From positions 248,001 to 312,000 of the forward strand of contig NZ_CP006367.1 in the NCBI RefSeq assembly GCF_001442755.1: DNA of 64,000 bases. The letters run 5' to 3'. Both the position numbers and the translations under genes were made by a program. This DNA is from Aureimonas sp. AU20. GTDB lineage: Bacteria; Pseudomonadota; Alphaproteobacteria; Rhizobiales; Rhizobiaceae. Below, piece by piece: positions 17,848 to 26,451 of this stretch (its first letter is position 1; each line of letters starts with the position of its first letter). Below the pieces are notes generated by a model that was not told where the DNA came from, made no database searches, and was given only the letters and a program-made list of their open reading frames with translations.

Positions 17848-17886
17848 AATCGGTTTAGAATTGACAAGAACCAGTCTAAATCGGTT
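17848..17886. promoter_or_regulatory. Twin AATCGGTT operator-like sites upstream of pckA
   Basis: AATCGGTT occurs at 17848-17855 and again at 17879-17886, 31 bases apart, about three helical turns. AAnCGnTT is the palindromic core of many LacI/GalR operators, and pckA is controlled by the LacI-type PckR in Sinorhizobium meliloti. The sites lie in the AT-rich 306-base gap shared by pckA and the divergent flavin-binding protein gene. Assignment to PckR is inference. Confidence 0.4.
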
Positions 17887-18034
17887 CAACCCCGGTTTTT
17901 ACCCTCTCTGCCGTGTCAAATTTTTTTCGCACCTGCCGCATCGGGAGGGCGCGGCACCTTTTCGCGCGTGCGGCGTTGATGCCCATCATGGGCGTTACCC
18001 GAGCCCGATCAAACGGCTAAAAAGGAAAGACCGC

Positions 18035-18514
18035 ATGGCTGAGCAAGCGATCGACAAGTTCTGGGACATGGCCGAAGACTTCTCGACCTGCATGGTGACG
18101 ACGCGCGACGGCAACCGGCTGCGCTCGCGCCCGATGGCCCCCTACATCTCGCGTCAGCGCGGCGAGATCCTCTTCCTCACCGACGTCACGTCCCATAAGG
18201 TGGACGAGGTCGAGGCCGAGTCGCAGGTCGCGCTCAGCTTCGTGCAGACGGACGAATATGTCGCCGTGTCCGGCGCGGCACGCGTCAGCCAGGACCGCGC
18301 GCTGATCGACGAGATCTGGGACGACGAGGCCGAGGCCTGGATGCCGGAGGGCAAGGACGGGCCGAATGTCGGCGTGCTCGTGGTCTCCCCCTCGCAGGCC
18401 GAGATCTGGGACGTGACCTCCAACAAGCTGACCCAGGCCTGGGAGTTCGCCAAGGCCTATGTCGGCCAGAAGCCGCAGCCCGACACGACGGAGAACGTCA
18501 AGGTCTCGCTCTGA
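18035..18514 (+). CDS. Pyridoxamine 5'-phosphate oxidase-family stress protein
   Basis: A 159-residue split-barrel FMN-binding protein of the general stress protein 26 type. It starts AEQAIDKFWDMAEDFSTCMVTTRDGNRL and carries RSRPMAPY, ILFLTDVTSHKVDEVE and VALSFVQTDEYVAVSG, the order of the family. Such proteins bind flavin or related cofactors and are often stress-induced; the substrate is unknown. AAAGGAAAGA upstream supports the ATG at 18035, and upstream in-frame codons are not conserved. It is divergent from pckA and followed by a strong terminator, so it is probably monocistronic. Confidence 0.85.
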   Translation: MAEQAIDKFWDMAEDFSTCMVTTRDGNRLRSRPMAPYISRQRGEILFLTDVTSHKVDEVEAESQVALSFVQTDEYVAVSGAARVSQDRALIDEIWDDEAEAWMPEGKDGPNVGVLVVSPSQAEIWDVTSNKLTQAWEFAKAYVGQKPQPDTTENVKVSL

Positions 18515-18538
18515 GGTAAGGCCGGTTCCGATCGACAC

Positions 18539-18564
18539 ACGGCCGGCTTCGCGCCGGCCGTTTT
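18539..18564 (+). terminator. Rho-independent terminator
   Basis: ACGGCCGGC (18539-18547) pairs with GCCGGCCGT (18553-18561) around a TTCGC loop, followed by TTTCG. It ends the flavin-binding stress protein gene and insulates chvI. Confidence 0.85.
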
Positions 18565-18666
18565 CGTTCCCGCAGACTCCATTGGGCCTGTCATCGCTCC
18601 ACTAAAGCCGTTGCGCGCGTCTGTTCTATGAGGTTCCGCTTCACGCGAAAGCGCTCGCTTTCGCCG

Positions 18667-18711
18667 GCCACATTTGAAAAAGTGTCACGAACGCCACATT
18701 TGACTGTCAAA
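18667..18711 (+). promoter_or_regulatory. Direct repeats and palindrome upstream of chvI
   Basis: GCCACATTTGA occurs at 18667-18677 and 18693-18703, 26 bases apart. The second copy runs into the perfect palindrome TTTGACTGTCAAA at 18699-18711. A hairpin-forming inverted repeat, GCGAAAGC/GCTTTCGC, lies just upstream at 18645-18664. Together they fill much of the 343-base gap before chvI and look like regulator binding sites, possibly for autoregulation by ChvI. No experimental motif match is claimed. Confidence 0.4.
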
Positions 18712-18857
18712 GCACTTGGCTAGGCCGAATCGTTTTCGGCCTTGCGACCGGGCCGGAGGGATCGATTCCGAAGGCCTTGGGGGCGACGGACACAGGACGG
18801 CACCGTCCGAGCGGGAGACCCCTTCCGCCTCGCGGACGAACATGGAGTTGGAAGTTC

Positions 18858-19568
18858 ATGCCGACGATTGCGCTGGTGGACGACGACAGGAACATTCTGA
18901 CGTCGGTCTCGATCGCGCTCGAGAACGAGGGCTATCGCGTCGAGACCTACACCGACGGCGCTTCGGCGCTGGAGGGCTTGTCCGCTCATCCTCCGCATCT
19001 GGCGATCTTCGACATCAAGATGCCGCGCATGGACGGCATGGAGCTTCTGCGCCGCCTGCGCCAGAAGTCGGACCTGCCGGTGATCTTCCTCACGTCCAAG
19101 GACGAAGAGATCGACGAACTGTTCGGCCTCAAGATGGGCGCCGACGACTATATCCGAAAGCCCTTCTCGCAGCGCCTCCTGGTGGAACGGGTGCGGGCCA
19201 TCCTGCGGCGCGGCCAGCCGCGCGACGCTTCCGCCCCTGGCGCCAAGACCGGCCCGCTGCCGGAATCCTCGTTGGAACGCGGGCAACTGGTGATGGACCA
19301 GGAGCGCCACACCTGCACCTGGATGGGCCAGCCGGTGACGCTGACCGTCACGGAATTCCTGATCCTGCATTCGCTGGCGCAGCGGCCGGGCGTGGTGAAG
19401 AGCCGCGACGCGCTGATGGACGCGGCCTATGACGAGCAGGTCTATGTCGACGACCGCACGATCGACAGCCACATCAAGCGCCTGCGCAAGAAGTTCAAGG
19501 CGATCGACGACGATTTCGACATGATCGAAACGCTCTACGGCGTGGGCTACCGCTTCCGCGAAGTGTGA
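18858..19568 (+). CDS. chvI: Response regulator ChvI
   Basis: A 236-residue OmpR-family response regulator. The receiver domain has the acidic pair Asp8-Asp9, phospho-acceptor Asp52 ([10 protein letters not shown]) and Lys101 (RKPFS). The winged-helix domain (about 140-236) ends YGVGYRF, as in ChvI/ExoS-ChvI systems. ChvI acts with the sensor ChvG to control envelope, acid and symbiosis or virulence genes in rhizobia. It starts at the ATG at 18858; a GGAG sequence lies 12 bases upstream. It overlaps chvG by four bases (GTGA). Identity as ChvI is supported by the pckA and hprK neighbours. Confidence 0.95.
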   Translation: MPTIALVDDDRNILTSVSIALENEGYRVETYTDGASALEGLSAHPPHLAIFDIKMPRMDGMELLRRLRQKSDLPVIFLTSKDEEIDELFGLKMGADDYIRKPFSQRLLVERVRAILRRGQPRDASAPGAKTGPLPESSLERGQLVMDQERHTCTWMGQPVTLTVTEFLILHSLAQRPGVVKSRDALMDAAYDEQVYVDDRTIDSHIKRLRKKFKAIDDDFDMIETLYGVGYRFREV

Positions 19569-21403
19569 GCGAAGCGCCCCACGGCGGAACCGGAACGGAA
19601 GCCGTCTTGTCCGCAAGCACGACCGACAGCGAGACCGAGCGCCCGCCCCAGCGGCGGGTCGCCTCGTCGCGCCCGCGCTGGCGGCGCGTGCCCTTCGTGC
19701 GCCGCAGCCTGATCCGGCTGCGCTGGCTGCTCGGCCATTCCATCTTCTCCTCGCTGACGCGGCGCATCGTCTTTCTCAACCTCGTCGCGTTGATCGTCCT
19801 CGTTTCCGGCATTCTCTATCTCAACCAGTTTCGCGCCGGGCTGATCGACGCGCGCGTCGAAAGCCTGCTGACGCAGGGTGAGATCATCGCCGGGGCCATC
19901 GCCTCCTCCGCCACGGTGGAGACCAATTCGATCACGCTCGACCCCGAGCGGCTTCTGGAAATGCAAGCCGGCTCCACGCTCCAGCCCAATCCCGACCTGT
20001 CGGAATCGCTCGACTTTCCGATCAATCCCGAGCGTGTCGCGCCGCTGCTTCGCCGGCTTATCTCACCGACGCGCACGCGGGCGCGGCTCTACGACCGCGA
20101 CGCCAATCTCATTCTCGACTCGCGCCATCTCTACTCGCGCGGCCAAATCCTTCGCTACGCCCTGCCCCCGGTGGAGAAGGAAGACGAGAGCACGATGGAA
20201 TGGCTGGGCACTCAGGCGGCGCGCCTGTTCGGCCATGGCGACCTGCCGGTCTACCGCGAAACGCCGGGCGGCTCGGGCGCGACCTACCCGGAGGTCATGA
20301 GTGCGCTGACGGGTGGCCCCTCCACCGTCGTGCGCTCCACCGAGAACGGCGAGCTGATCGTCTCCGTCGCCGTGCCGATCCAGCGCTTCCGCGCCGTGTT
20401 GGGCGTCCTGCTCCTGTCCACGCAGGGCGGCGACATCGACAAGATCGTCCAGGCCGAGCGCATGGCGATCGTGCGCACCTTCGCGGTGGCCGCCCTCGTC
20501 ACCGTGGTCCTGTCGATCCTCCTCGCCTCGACCATCGCGACGCCGCTGCGGCGCCTGTCGGCGGCGGCGATCCGCGTTCGCAGGGGCGTCAACGCCCGCG
20601 AGGAAATCCCCGATTTCGGGGACCGGGCCGACGAGGTCGGCCATCTCGCCTCCGCCATTCGCGACATGACCAACGCGCTCTATGCCCGCATGGACGCAAT
20701 CGAAAGCTTCGCCGCCGATGTCAGCCACGAGCTGAAGAACCCGCTCACCTCTCTTCGTTCGGCCGTCGAGACCCTGCCGCTGGCGCGCAACGAGAACTCG
20801 CGCGAGCGTCTGCTTGCGGTGATCCAGCACGACGTGAAGCGGCTGGACCGGCTGATCACCGACATTGCCGACGCCTCGCGGCTCGACGCGGAGCTGGCGC
20901 GCGAGGTCATGGGCCGCGTCGATCTCGCCGCCCTCATCGGCTCGGTGGTGGACGGCGCGCGGGCGCATCTGAAGGAAGGGCGCGACACCCGGATCGAGCT
21001 TCAGCTCAGCCCCCTGCCGGCCGGCAAGACCTACAAGGTCGCCGGGCACGATCTGCGCCTCAGCCAGGTCTTCACCAACCTGATCGACAATGCCCGCTCC
21101 TTCGTTCCCGAGACGGGAGGGACGATCACGATCCGCCTTCGCCGGCACAACAGGCGCGTGATCGCGACCGTCGAGGACAACGGACCCGGCATCCAGGCCG
21201 AGAAGATCGACCGCATCTTCGAGCGCTTCTACACCGACCGGCCGGGCGCCGAGTCCTTCGGCCAGAATTCCGGCCTCGGCCTTTCCATCTCGCGCCAGAT
21301 CGTGGAGGCCCATGGCGGCACGATCGAGGCCGAGAACATCTCCAGCCCCGACGGCGCGCTGGCGGGGGCGCGCTTCACCGTCTCGCTGCCGGCCGAGGAA
21401 TGA
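19565..21403 (+). CDS. chvG: Sensor histidine kinase ChvG
   Basis: A 612-residue membrane kinase. A long cytoplasmic N-terminus (about 67 residues, Arg-rich) precedes TM1 (68-88), a periplasmic sensor domain (about 89-304), TM2 (305-325), a HAMP linker, the dimerisation H-box with His388 ([11 protein letters not shown]) and an HATPase domain ([17 protein letters not shown]). In Agrobacterium and Sinorhizobium, ChvG/ExoS senses acid and envelope signals and is restrained by the periplasmic ExoR. The start is GTG overlapping chvI, and hprK overlaps the 3' end by four bases, so the three genes are one transcription unit. Confidence 0.95.
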   Translation: MSEAPHGGTGTEAVLSASTTDSETERPPQRRVASSRPRWRRVPFVRRSLIRLRWLLGHSIFSSLTRRIVFLNLVALIVLVSGILYLNQFRAGLIDARVESLLTQGEIIAGAIASSATVETNSITLDPERLLEMQAGSTLQPNPDLSESLDFPINPERVAPLLRRLISPTRTRARLYDRDANLILDSRHLYSRGQILRYALPPVEKEDESTMEWLGTQAARLFGHGDLPVYRETPGGSGATYPEVMSALTGGPSTVVRSTENGELIVSVAVPIQRFRAVLGVLLLSTQGGDIDKIVQAERMAIVRTFAVAALVTVVLSILLASTIATPLRRLSAAAIRVRRGVNAREEIPDFGDRADEVGHLASAIRDMTNALYARMDAIESFAADVSHELKNPLTSLRSAVETLPLARNENSRERLLAVIQHDVKRLDRLITDIADASRLDAELAREVMGRVDLAALIGSVVDGARAHLKEGRDTRIELQLSPLPAGKTYKVAGHDLRLSQVFTNLIDNARSFVPETGGTITIRLRRHNRRVIATVEDNGPGIQAEKIDRIFERFYTDRPGAESFGQNSGLGLSISRQIVEAHGGTIEAENISSPDGALAGARFTVSLPAEE

Positions 21404-21858
21404 GCCCGCCCAATCTCCACGCGACGCTGGTGCTGGTGGACGGGCGGGGCGTGCTGATCCGGGGTGCGTCGGGCGCGGGCAAATCCTCGCTGGCCGTCTC
21501 GCTTCTGCGCCGGGCGGAGGCGGCGGGCCATCACGCCCGGCTGGTGGCGGATGATCAGGTGCTTCTCGACGTGCGGGGCGAAGCCGTGTTCGGGCGCGCG
21601 CCGCCCGCCATCGCCGGTCTCATCGAGATTCGCGGCGTCGGCCTTCTCCGGCAACCCTTCGCCGGCGAAGCGCGGGTGGATCTCGTGGTGGACCTCTTCG
21701 CCCGCGAAGCCTTAGAGCGCCTGCCCGAGCCCTCGTCGGTCCCGATCGCAGGCGTTTCCGTTCGCCGCATCCATCTGCCAGAGCGCGATCCCGCCTTCGG
21801 CGCCGACGTGCTTCTGACTGTCCTGGCACAGCAGTTGGACGAGGCCGAGACGGACTGA
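21400..21858 (+). CDS. hprK: Short HPr kinase/phosphorylase
   Basis: A 152-residue protein equal to the C-terminal catalytic half of Gram-positive HprK. The P-loop GASGAGKS is at 22-29, and ADDQVLL and IAGLIEIRGVGLL follow near 46 and 74, the latter being the HprK signature region. The N-terminal domain is absent, as is normal for alphaproteobacteria. It phosphorylates HPr on serine to signal carbon status. It overlaps chvG (ATGA). In most rhizobia, EIIA-Man and HPr genes follow directly; here the next gene is an unrelated minus-strand stress gene, so its substrate gene must be elsewhere or lost. Confidence 0.93.
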   Translation: MSPPNLHATLVLVDGRGVLIRGASGAGKSSLAVSLLRRAEAAGHHARLVADDQVLLDVRGEAVFGRAPPAIAGLIEIRGVGLLRQPFAGEARVDLVVDLFAREALERLPEPSSVPIAGVSVRRIHLPERDPAFGADVLLTVLAQQLDEAETD

Positions 21859-21943
21859 CCTCTCGCCCCGGTCTCTAACAATAGACCCCGCCCGTCCTTA
21901 GGGACGCGCGGGGCCGATCGATCAGACTTGAAGAGCTCGCGCG

Positions 21944-22447
21944 TCAGGCGACGGCCGCCTCGGGACGGGCATAATCGAGCCCGCCGGCAATCTCGCTCAA
22001 GAGTTCGTCGGTCTTCTTCTCTTCCTGCAGCGTCTGGTCGAGCAGGGCGGCCGCGTCGTCATAGCCGAGCTTGGTCGCCCAGGTCTTGAGCAGGCCGTAG
22101 CGGGCGATCTCGTAATGCTCCATCGCCTGCGCGCAGCCGATGAGAACCTGGTCGGCGGCGTCGGTCCCGCCGAAATCCTCCAGATCCTCCTCCATCTCGG
22201 CGGTCAGGCCCTGCATGGCTTCGCAGGTCTTGGCCCGCGCGCTGCGGCCGATGATCTCGAAGACCTGCTCCAGGCGCTCGACCTGGGTCTGGCTTTCGTC
22301 GGCATGGGTCTGGAAGGCCTGCTTCAACTCGTTCGATTGCGCCGCCTTGGCGGATTTCTTCAAGGCGCGAACCGACTGCTTCTCGGCATAGAACACATCC
22401 TTCAACGTCTCGTGGAAGGCGTCTTCGAGGGTCTTGATCTTGGCCAT
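21944..22447 (-). CDS. DUF892 (YciE/YciF-like) ferritin-like stress protein
   Basis: A 167-residue four-helix ferritin-like protein. It starts MAKIKTLEDAFHETLKDVFYAEKQ, with the YAEKQ element near residue 20, THADESQTQVERLEQVF near 47 and HYEIARYGLL near 111, the positions of putative di-metal ligands in YciF. The biochemical role is unknown; family members are induced by osmotic and general stress. An EcfG-type promoter lies upstream with its TT 70 bases before the start. The gene is flanked by two copies of CTAACAATA (21875-21883, 22595-22603) and sits where the EIIA-Man/HPr genes usually follow hprK. Confidence 0.9.
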   Translation of the reverse strand: MAKIKTLEDAFHETLKDVFYAEKQSVRALKKSAKAAQSNELKQAFQTHADESQTQVERLEQVFEIIGRSARAKTCEAMQGLTAEMEEDLEDFGGTDAADQVLIGCAQAMEHYEIARYGLLKTWATKLGYDDAAALLDQTLQEEKKTDELLSEIAGGLDYARPEAAVA

Positions 22448-22517
22448 GGTTCACTTCCTTTTCGGGCGACGGGCGCGCGGCACAAAAGCGCCGATCCCTC
22501 GCTTCGATCGCTTCTGA

Positions 22518-22542
22518 AAGTGCGGCGGGACGCCATCGTTCC
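22518..22542 (-). promoter_or_regulatory. EcfG-type general stress promoter before the DUF892 gene
   Basis: On the minus strand GGAAC (22538-22542), 18 bases, then TT (22518-22519), 70 bases before the start codon. The rest of the 301-base gap up to the glycerate kinase gene holds no ORF I can support. Confidence 0.65.
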
Positions 22543-22748
22543 CTCCCATGATCGTGGCCAACGAAAAACCGCGACGGGCCGGGTCTTAGAGCACCTAACA
22601 ATACCTCGTGGGGTCGGCTGGTCGGGTCTTTCCGCCGTGGACTTCGTCGCGAATGCTTGGCCCTGCCGCCTGCATCACTTAAGCTTTGCTCCTCGTCCCC
22701 GACGGAAACCCCTCGACCAACCTCCGCCCAGAGGTTTCTTAGGCGCTC

Positions 22749-24014
22749 TTAGGCGACGAGAATGGCACGCAGGTCGTTGACATTGGTAAGGGTCGGCCCG
22801 GTGCGCAGGAGATCGCCCAGCTTGTCGAACAGCGTGTAGCTATCGTGCCGCGCCAGCACATCCACCGGGTCGAGCCCTGCGCTCAGCGCCCGGGCGAGCG
22901 TGTCCGGCGCGACGAAGGCGCCGGCCGCATCCTCCGTCCCGTCGATCCCGTCCGTGTCGCCCGCAAGCGCATGAATGCCGGCTTCCCCGCGCAGCGCCAC
23001 GGCGAGCGCCAGAAGAAACTCCGTGTTGCGCCCGCCCCGCCCCGGCCTTTCCTGCCCGATCGTCACCGTGGTCTCGCCGCCCGACAGAAGCAGCAGCGGC
23101 ATGGGCGCGGGATGGCCGTGCCGGCGCACGGAGCGCGCGATGCCGGCCATGAGGATGCCGGCCTCCCGCGCCTCGCCCTCCAGCGCGTCGCCCAGGATGA
23201 GCGCGGCGATGCCCTCCTGCCGCGCCCGCGCGGCGGCGGCCTCCAGCGCCATCTGCGGGGTGGCGATCAGGCGATAGTCGGCAGCAAAGGGCGCGCCCGG
23301 CTCGGCCGGGGCCGAAAGGCGCCGGCGCGCCGCCTCTGGCAGGCCGGGGCCGAGCCGCGCCGCTAGGGCGCTCAGATCCTCGCCAGCCTCGGGATCGAAC
23401 ACGGTCGGCCCCGAGGCGATCGTGCGCGGATCGTCGCCCGGCACGTCGGAGATCGCCAGCGTCACGACGCGGGCCGGCGCGGCCGCGCGCGCCAGCAGCC
23501 CACCCTTGATGCCGGACAAGCGCCGGCGCACCCGGTTCATGTCGGAAATCCCCGCGCCCGATTGGAGAAGCAGGCGGTTCACCGCCTTCTTGTCCTCCAG
23601 CGTCAGCCCTTCGGCCGGCAGGGCCATGAGCGCGGAGCCGCCGCCCGAGATGAGAACCAGCACGAGATCGTCCGGCCCGAGCCCCTGCACCTCGGCCAGG
23701 ATGCGCCGCGCCGCCGCCTCGCTCGCCGCATCGGGAACGGGATGGGCGGCCTCCAGCACCTCGATGCGCCGCGTCGGGGCGCGGTGTCCGTAGCGCGTGA
23801 CGACGACGCCGCCGATCTCGACATCGGGCCACGCCTCCTCCACCGCCGCCGCCATGAGTGCCGCCGCCTTGCCGGCGCCGACCACGACGCAGCGCCCTTT
23901 CGGCTTGTCCGGCAGGAAGCCGGCGAGCACCGCCTTCGGGTCGGCGCTGCGCACCGCCGCTCCGAACACGCCTTCCAGAAATGTCTTCGCCCGCTCGCGC
24001 GTCCAATCCGTCAT
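22749..24014 (-). CDS. Glycerate 2-kinase (GckA/TtuD, DUF4147-MOFRL)
   Basis: A 421-residue protein with an N-terminal DUF4147 domain (about 5-240; VVGAGKAA near 45, LISGGGSALM near 120, RRRLSGIKGG near 163) and a C-terminal MOFRL domain (about 300-415; LLLSGGETTV, GRNTEFLLA, DTDGIDG). It phosphorylates D-glycerate to 2-phosphoglycerate in serine-cycle or tartrate-type metabolism; older annotations call it hydroxypyruvate reductase. The start is ATG at 24014. It is a stand-alone gene, divergent from the CYTH gene. The kinase assignment follows experimentally characterised relatives; the substrate is inferred. Confidence 0.88.
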   Translation of the reverse strand: MTDWTRERAKTFLEGVFGAAVRSADPKAVLAGFLPDKPKGRCVVVGAGKAAALMAAAVEEAWPDVEIGGVVVTRYGHRAPTRRIEVLEAAHPVPDAASEAAARRILAEVQGLGPDDLVLVLISGGGSALMALPAEGLTLEDKKAVNRLLLQSGAGISDMNRVRRRLSGIKGGLLARAAAPARVVTLAISDVPGDDPRTIASGPTVFDPEAGEDLSALAARLGPGLPEAARRRLSAPAEPGAPFAADYRLIATPQMALEAAAARARQEGIAALILGDALEGEAREAGILMAGIARSVRRHGHPAPMPLLLLSGGETTVTIGQERPGRGGRNTEFLLALAVALRGEAGIHALAGDTDGIDGTEDAAGAFVAPDTLARALSAGLDPVDVLARHDSYTLFDKLGDLLRTGPTLTNVNDLRAILVA

Positions 24015-24120
24015 CGTCCTGTCCTACCGCTTGCGTAGTCTGGCGGAGATGGGCCGCCAAAGGCCGCGAATCCGCCCATGCCCCTCTTTCCTTCCCGCCG
24101 GGATACGCCATTCTCCGACC

Positions 24121-24594
24121 ATGGGCACCGAAATCGAACGCAAATTCCTGTCACGCGGCGAGGCTTGGCGCGAGGCGGCCGACGAGGGAACGGAGATCCG
24201 GCAGTTCTATCTCGCCGTGCGCGAAGGGCTCAGCCTGCGCGTGCGGATCAAGAACGAGACCCAGGCGCTTCTGACCGTCAAGAGCGGCATCGGGATGCGC
24301 CGGGGCGAGTTCGAATACGAGATCCCGCTGGCCGACGCTCACGATCTGGAAGCGGCGCATCTCGGCGCCGTGCTGCGCAAGCGGCGCTACCGCGTGCCGC
24401 TCGGCGCGCTGACGGCGGAGGTCGACGTGTTTTCCGGCGATCTCGCGCCCCTCGTCCTGATCGAGATCGAACTGCCCGACGAGGATCATCCCTTCGCCCG
24501 GCCGGACTGGCTGGGGGACGAGGTGAGCGAGGACGGGCGCTACACCAACGCCGCGCTGGCGCTGGCCGAACGCCCGCCCTTAGCCGCAACTTGA
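24121..24594 (+). CDS. CYTH-domain protein (triphosphate tunnel metalloenzyme)
   Basis: A 157-residue CYTH protein. The hallmark EIERKF is at residues 4-9, followed by alternating charged strands (LRVRIKNETQALLTVKSG, EFEYEIPLAD, VDVFSGD, LIEIELPDE) that line a catalytic tunnel. Bacterial relatives hydrolyse inorganic triphosphate, ATP or similar with a metal ion. It is followed after 22 bases by a CHAD-domain gene; CYTH and CHAD often occur together, suggesting a shared role with phosphate polymers. The exact substrate is unknown. It starts at ATG 24121. Confidence 0.9.
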   Translation: MGTEIERKFLSRGEAWREAADEGTEIRQFYLAVREGLSLRVRIKNETQALLTVKSGIGMRRGEFEYEIPLADAHDLEAAHLGAVLRKRRYRVPLGALTAEVDVFSGDLAPLVLIEIELPDEDHPFARPDWLGDEVSEDGRYTNAALALAERPPLAAT

Positions 24595-24616
24595 ACCGCA
24601 ACAGCACGGGACAGCT

Positions 24617-25579
24617 ATGGCCTATCGCTTCAACCCCCGCTCGCCCCTCGACGCCAATCTGCGCCGCATCGCGGGCGAGCAGATCGAGAAGGCCATTCGC
24701 GACCTGACGGACGAGGACGGCGACCGGCACGAGAGCGTCCACGAGGCGCGCAAGCGCATGAAGAAGTTGCGCGGCCTCCTTCGCCTCGTGCGCACCGGCG
24801 CCCCGACCTATGCGGCGAAAGAGAATGTCCGCTTCCGCGACGCCGCCCGGCTCCTGTCGGGTGTGCGGGACCGCACGGCGCTGATCGAGGCGCTGGACGG
24901 GCTGGAGCAGCGCTTTGCCGGCGATGTCGAAACGCAATCCTTCGCCGTGGTGCGCACCGCGCTGGAGCTGAAGCGCGACAGCGCCCAGACCGCGCTCGGC
25001 GACGACGGCTCGCATGTGGCGGAGACGGTGGCGGCGCTGGAGGAAGGGCGCGAAACGGCGGAGAGCTTCCGCCTGCCGCCCAAGCGCCAGGAGGCCGTTC
25101 TGCGCCGAGGTCTGCGCGCCAATTACGCCCGCGCCCAGGCCGATCTGGGCATCGCCCTGGCCAAGGGCGAGGCGGAGGCCTTCCACGACCTGCGCAAGCG
25201 CATCAAATATCTCTCCATGCATTTCAAGCTGCTGGAACCGGCCTGGCCCGAGGCCCTCGCCCCCTTGCGCGTCGAGGCCGAGACGGCGGCCGAGGAACTC
25301 GGGCGCGACCACGACTATGCCGTGCTGCGCACGGAAATGGCGGCCGATCCCGAAAGCTTCGGGGCGCGGGCCGATCTCGACGTGGTCCTGGCGCTTCTCG
25401 ACCGGCATCAGAGCGAGCTTCGCGCCAGCGCCATCCACCGCTGCGAGCGCCTGCTCCAGGAAAAGCCCAAGGCCTTCGCCAAGCGCATCCAGTCTCTCCT
25501 GGCGCTGAGCGGAGAGGAGCCGAACGGCGCCGCCCCGCCCGAGCCGCCCGAGGCCGAGCGCCGCCACGCGGCGGGCTGA
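24617..25579 (+). CDS. CHAD-domain protein
   Basis: A 320-residue all-helical protein with two CHAD repeats. The conserved His/Arg/Lys surface is seen in HESVHEARKRMKKLRGLLRLVR near residue 38 and again in FHDLRKRIKYLSMHFKLLEP near 193. CHAD domains bind inorganic polyphosphate, and some target polyphosphate granules. Directly upstream is the CYTH gene. No ppk or ppx lies in the window, so involvement in polyphosphate metabolism rests on the domain and the pairing. The C-terminal 25 residues are Pro/Glu-rich and probably disordered. Confidence 0.9.
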   Translation: MAYRFNPRSPLDANLRRIAGEQIEKAIRDLTDEDGDRHESVHEARKRMKKLRGLLRLVRTGAPTYAAKENVRFRDAARLLSGVRDRTALIEALDGLEQRFAGDVETQSFAVVRTALELKRDSAQTALGDDGSHVAETVAALEEGRETAESFRLPPKRQEAVLRRGLRANYARAQADLGIALAKGEAEAFHDLRKRIKYLSMHFKLLEPAWPEALAPLRVEAETAAEELGRDHDYAVLRTEMAADPESFGARADLDVVLALLDRHQSELRASAIHRCERLLQEKPKAFAKRIQSLLALSGEEPNGAAPPEPPEAERRHAAG

Positions 25580-25659
25580 GCGAAGATCGCTCGACCCAAC
25601 TGGCGCATGGAGCCTCTTCGCGATACGAAGCCGCCCATGCCGCTTCGCCAGAGCCTCCC

Positions 25660-26451
25660 GTGACACGCCGGCCCACGCCGCGCCCCGGCGCCGCCCGGCC
25701 CCAGCCGCGCCTTCCAAATTCTGGCGCGCGCACCGGCCATGGGCTGGCGCGCGTCCTGTCCAAGCTCGGCTATTGTTCGCGCACGCAGGGCGAGGCGCTG
25801 GTGCGCGAGGGGCGCGTCAGCGTGGACGGGCGGGTCGTGCGCGACCCCGAGCACCGAACCGACCCTGCCACGATGCGCGTCAGCGTCGACGGACAGCCGG
25901 TGGAGGCGGAGCGGCGCGTCGTCCTGATGCTGAACAAGCCGCGCGGGCTGGTGACGACGCGCGACGATCCGCAGGGGCGCGACACCGTGTTTCGCTGCCT
26001 GGATGGGCTGGACCTGCCGCATGTCTCGTCGGTCGGCCGGCTCGACAAGGCGAGCGAGGGGCTGCTGCTCTTCACCAACGACACCGCGTTCGCGCAAGCC
26101 CTGCTCGACCCCGAAAGCCACTGCCCCAAGACCTACCACGTGCAGGTGGACGGGCTGCCGGACGAGGCCGTGATGAGCCGGATTCGTGCCGGCGTCGAGG
26201 ATCGCGGCGAATGGCTCGGCGTCGTTTCCGCCGAGATGCTGCGGCGGGGCGACAAGTCCGCCTGGCTGGAGATCGTGCTCGGCGAAGGGCGCAACCGCCA
26301 TATCCGCCGCTTGCTCGCCGCCATTGGCTTGGAAACGCTGCGCCTCGTGCGCGTGCGGATCGGCGCCCTCTCGCTCGGCGACCTGCCCAAGGGCGCGGTG
26401 CGCGAACTCACGGCGGAGGAAATCGTGGCGCTCGGCACTCGGCCGGGCTGA
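25660..26451 (+). CDS. RsuA/RluE-family rRNA pseudouridine synthase
   Basis: A 263-residue enzyme that isomerises a uridine in rRNA to pseudouridine. An S4 RNA-binding domain covers about 28-75 (LARVLSKLGYCSR), followed by the catalytic domain with Asp129 in GRLDKASEGLLL and GEGRNRHIRR near 208. A basic, Pro-rich tail of 25 residues precedes S4. LNKPRG(L/V)VTT and the overall size fit the RluE branch, which acts on 23S rRNA, but RluB-type activity cannot be excluded. The start is GTG at 25660. The gene is 80 bases after the CHAD gene on the same strand. Confidence 0.88.
   Translation: MTRRPTPRPGAARPQPRLPNSGARTGHGLARVLSKLGYCSRTQGEALVREGRVSVDGRVVRDPEHRTDPATMRVSVDGQPVEAERRVVLMLNKPRGLVTTRDDPQGRDTVFRCLDGLDLPHVSSVGRLDKASEGLLLFTNDTAFAQALLDPESHCPKTYHVQVDGLPDEAVMSRIRAGVEDRGEWLGVVSAEMLRRGDKSAWLEIVLGEGRNRHIRRLLAAIGLETLRLVRVRIGALSLGDLPKGAVRELTAEEIVALGTRPG

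Noticed and set aside
21886..21913. CCCCGC/GCGGGG stem after hprK as a terminator
   Set aside because: The stem is interrupted and neither strand has a T-run, so it is too weak to list as a feature.
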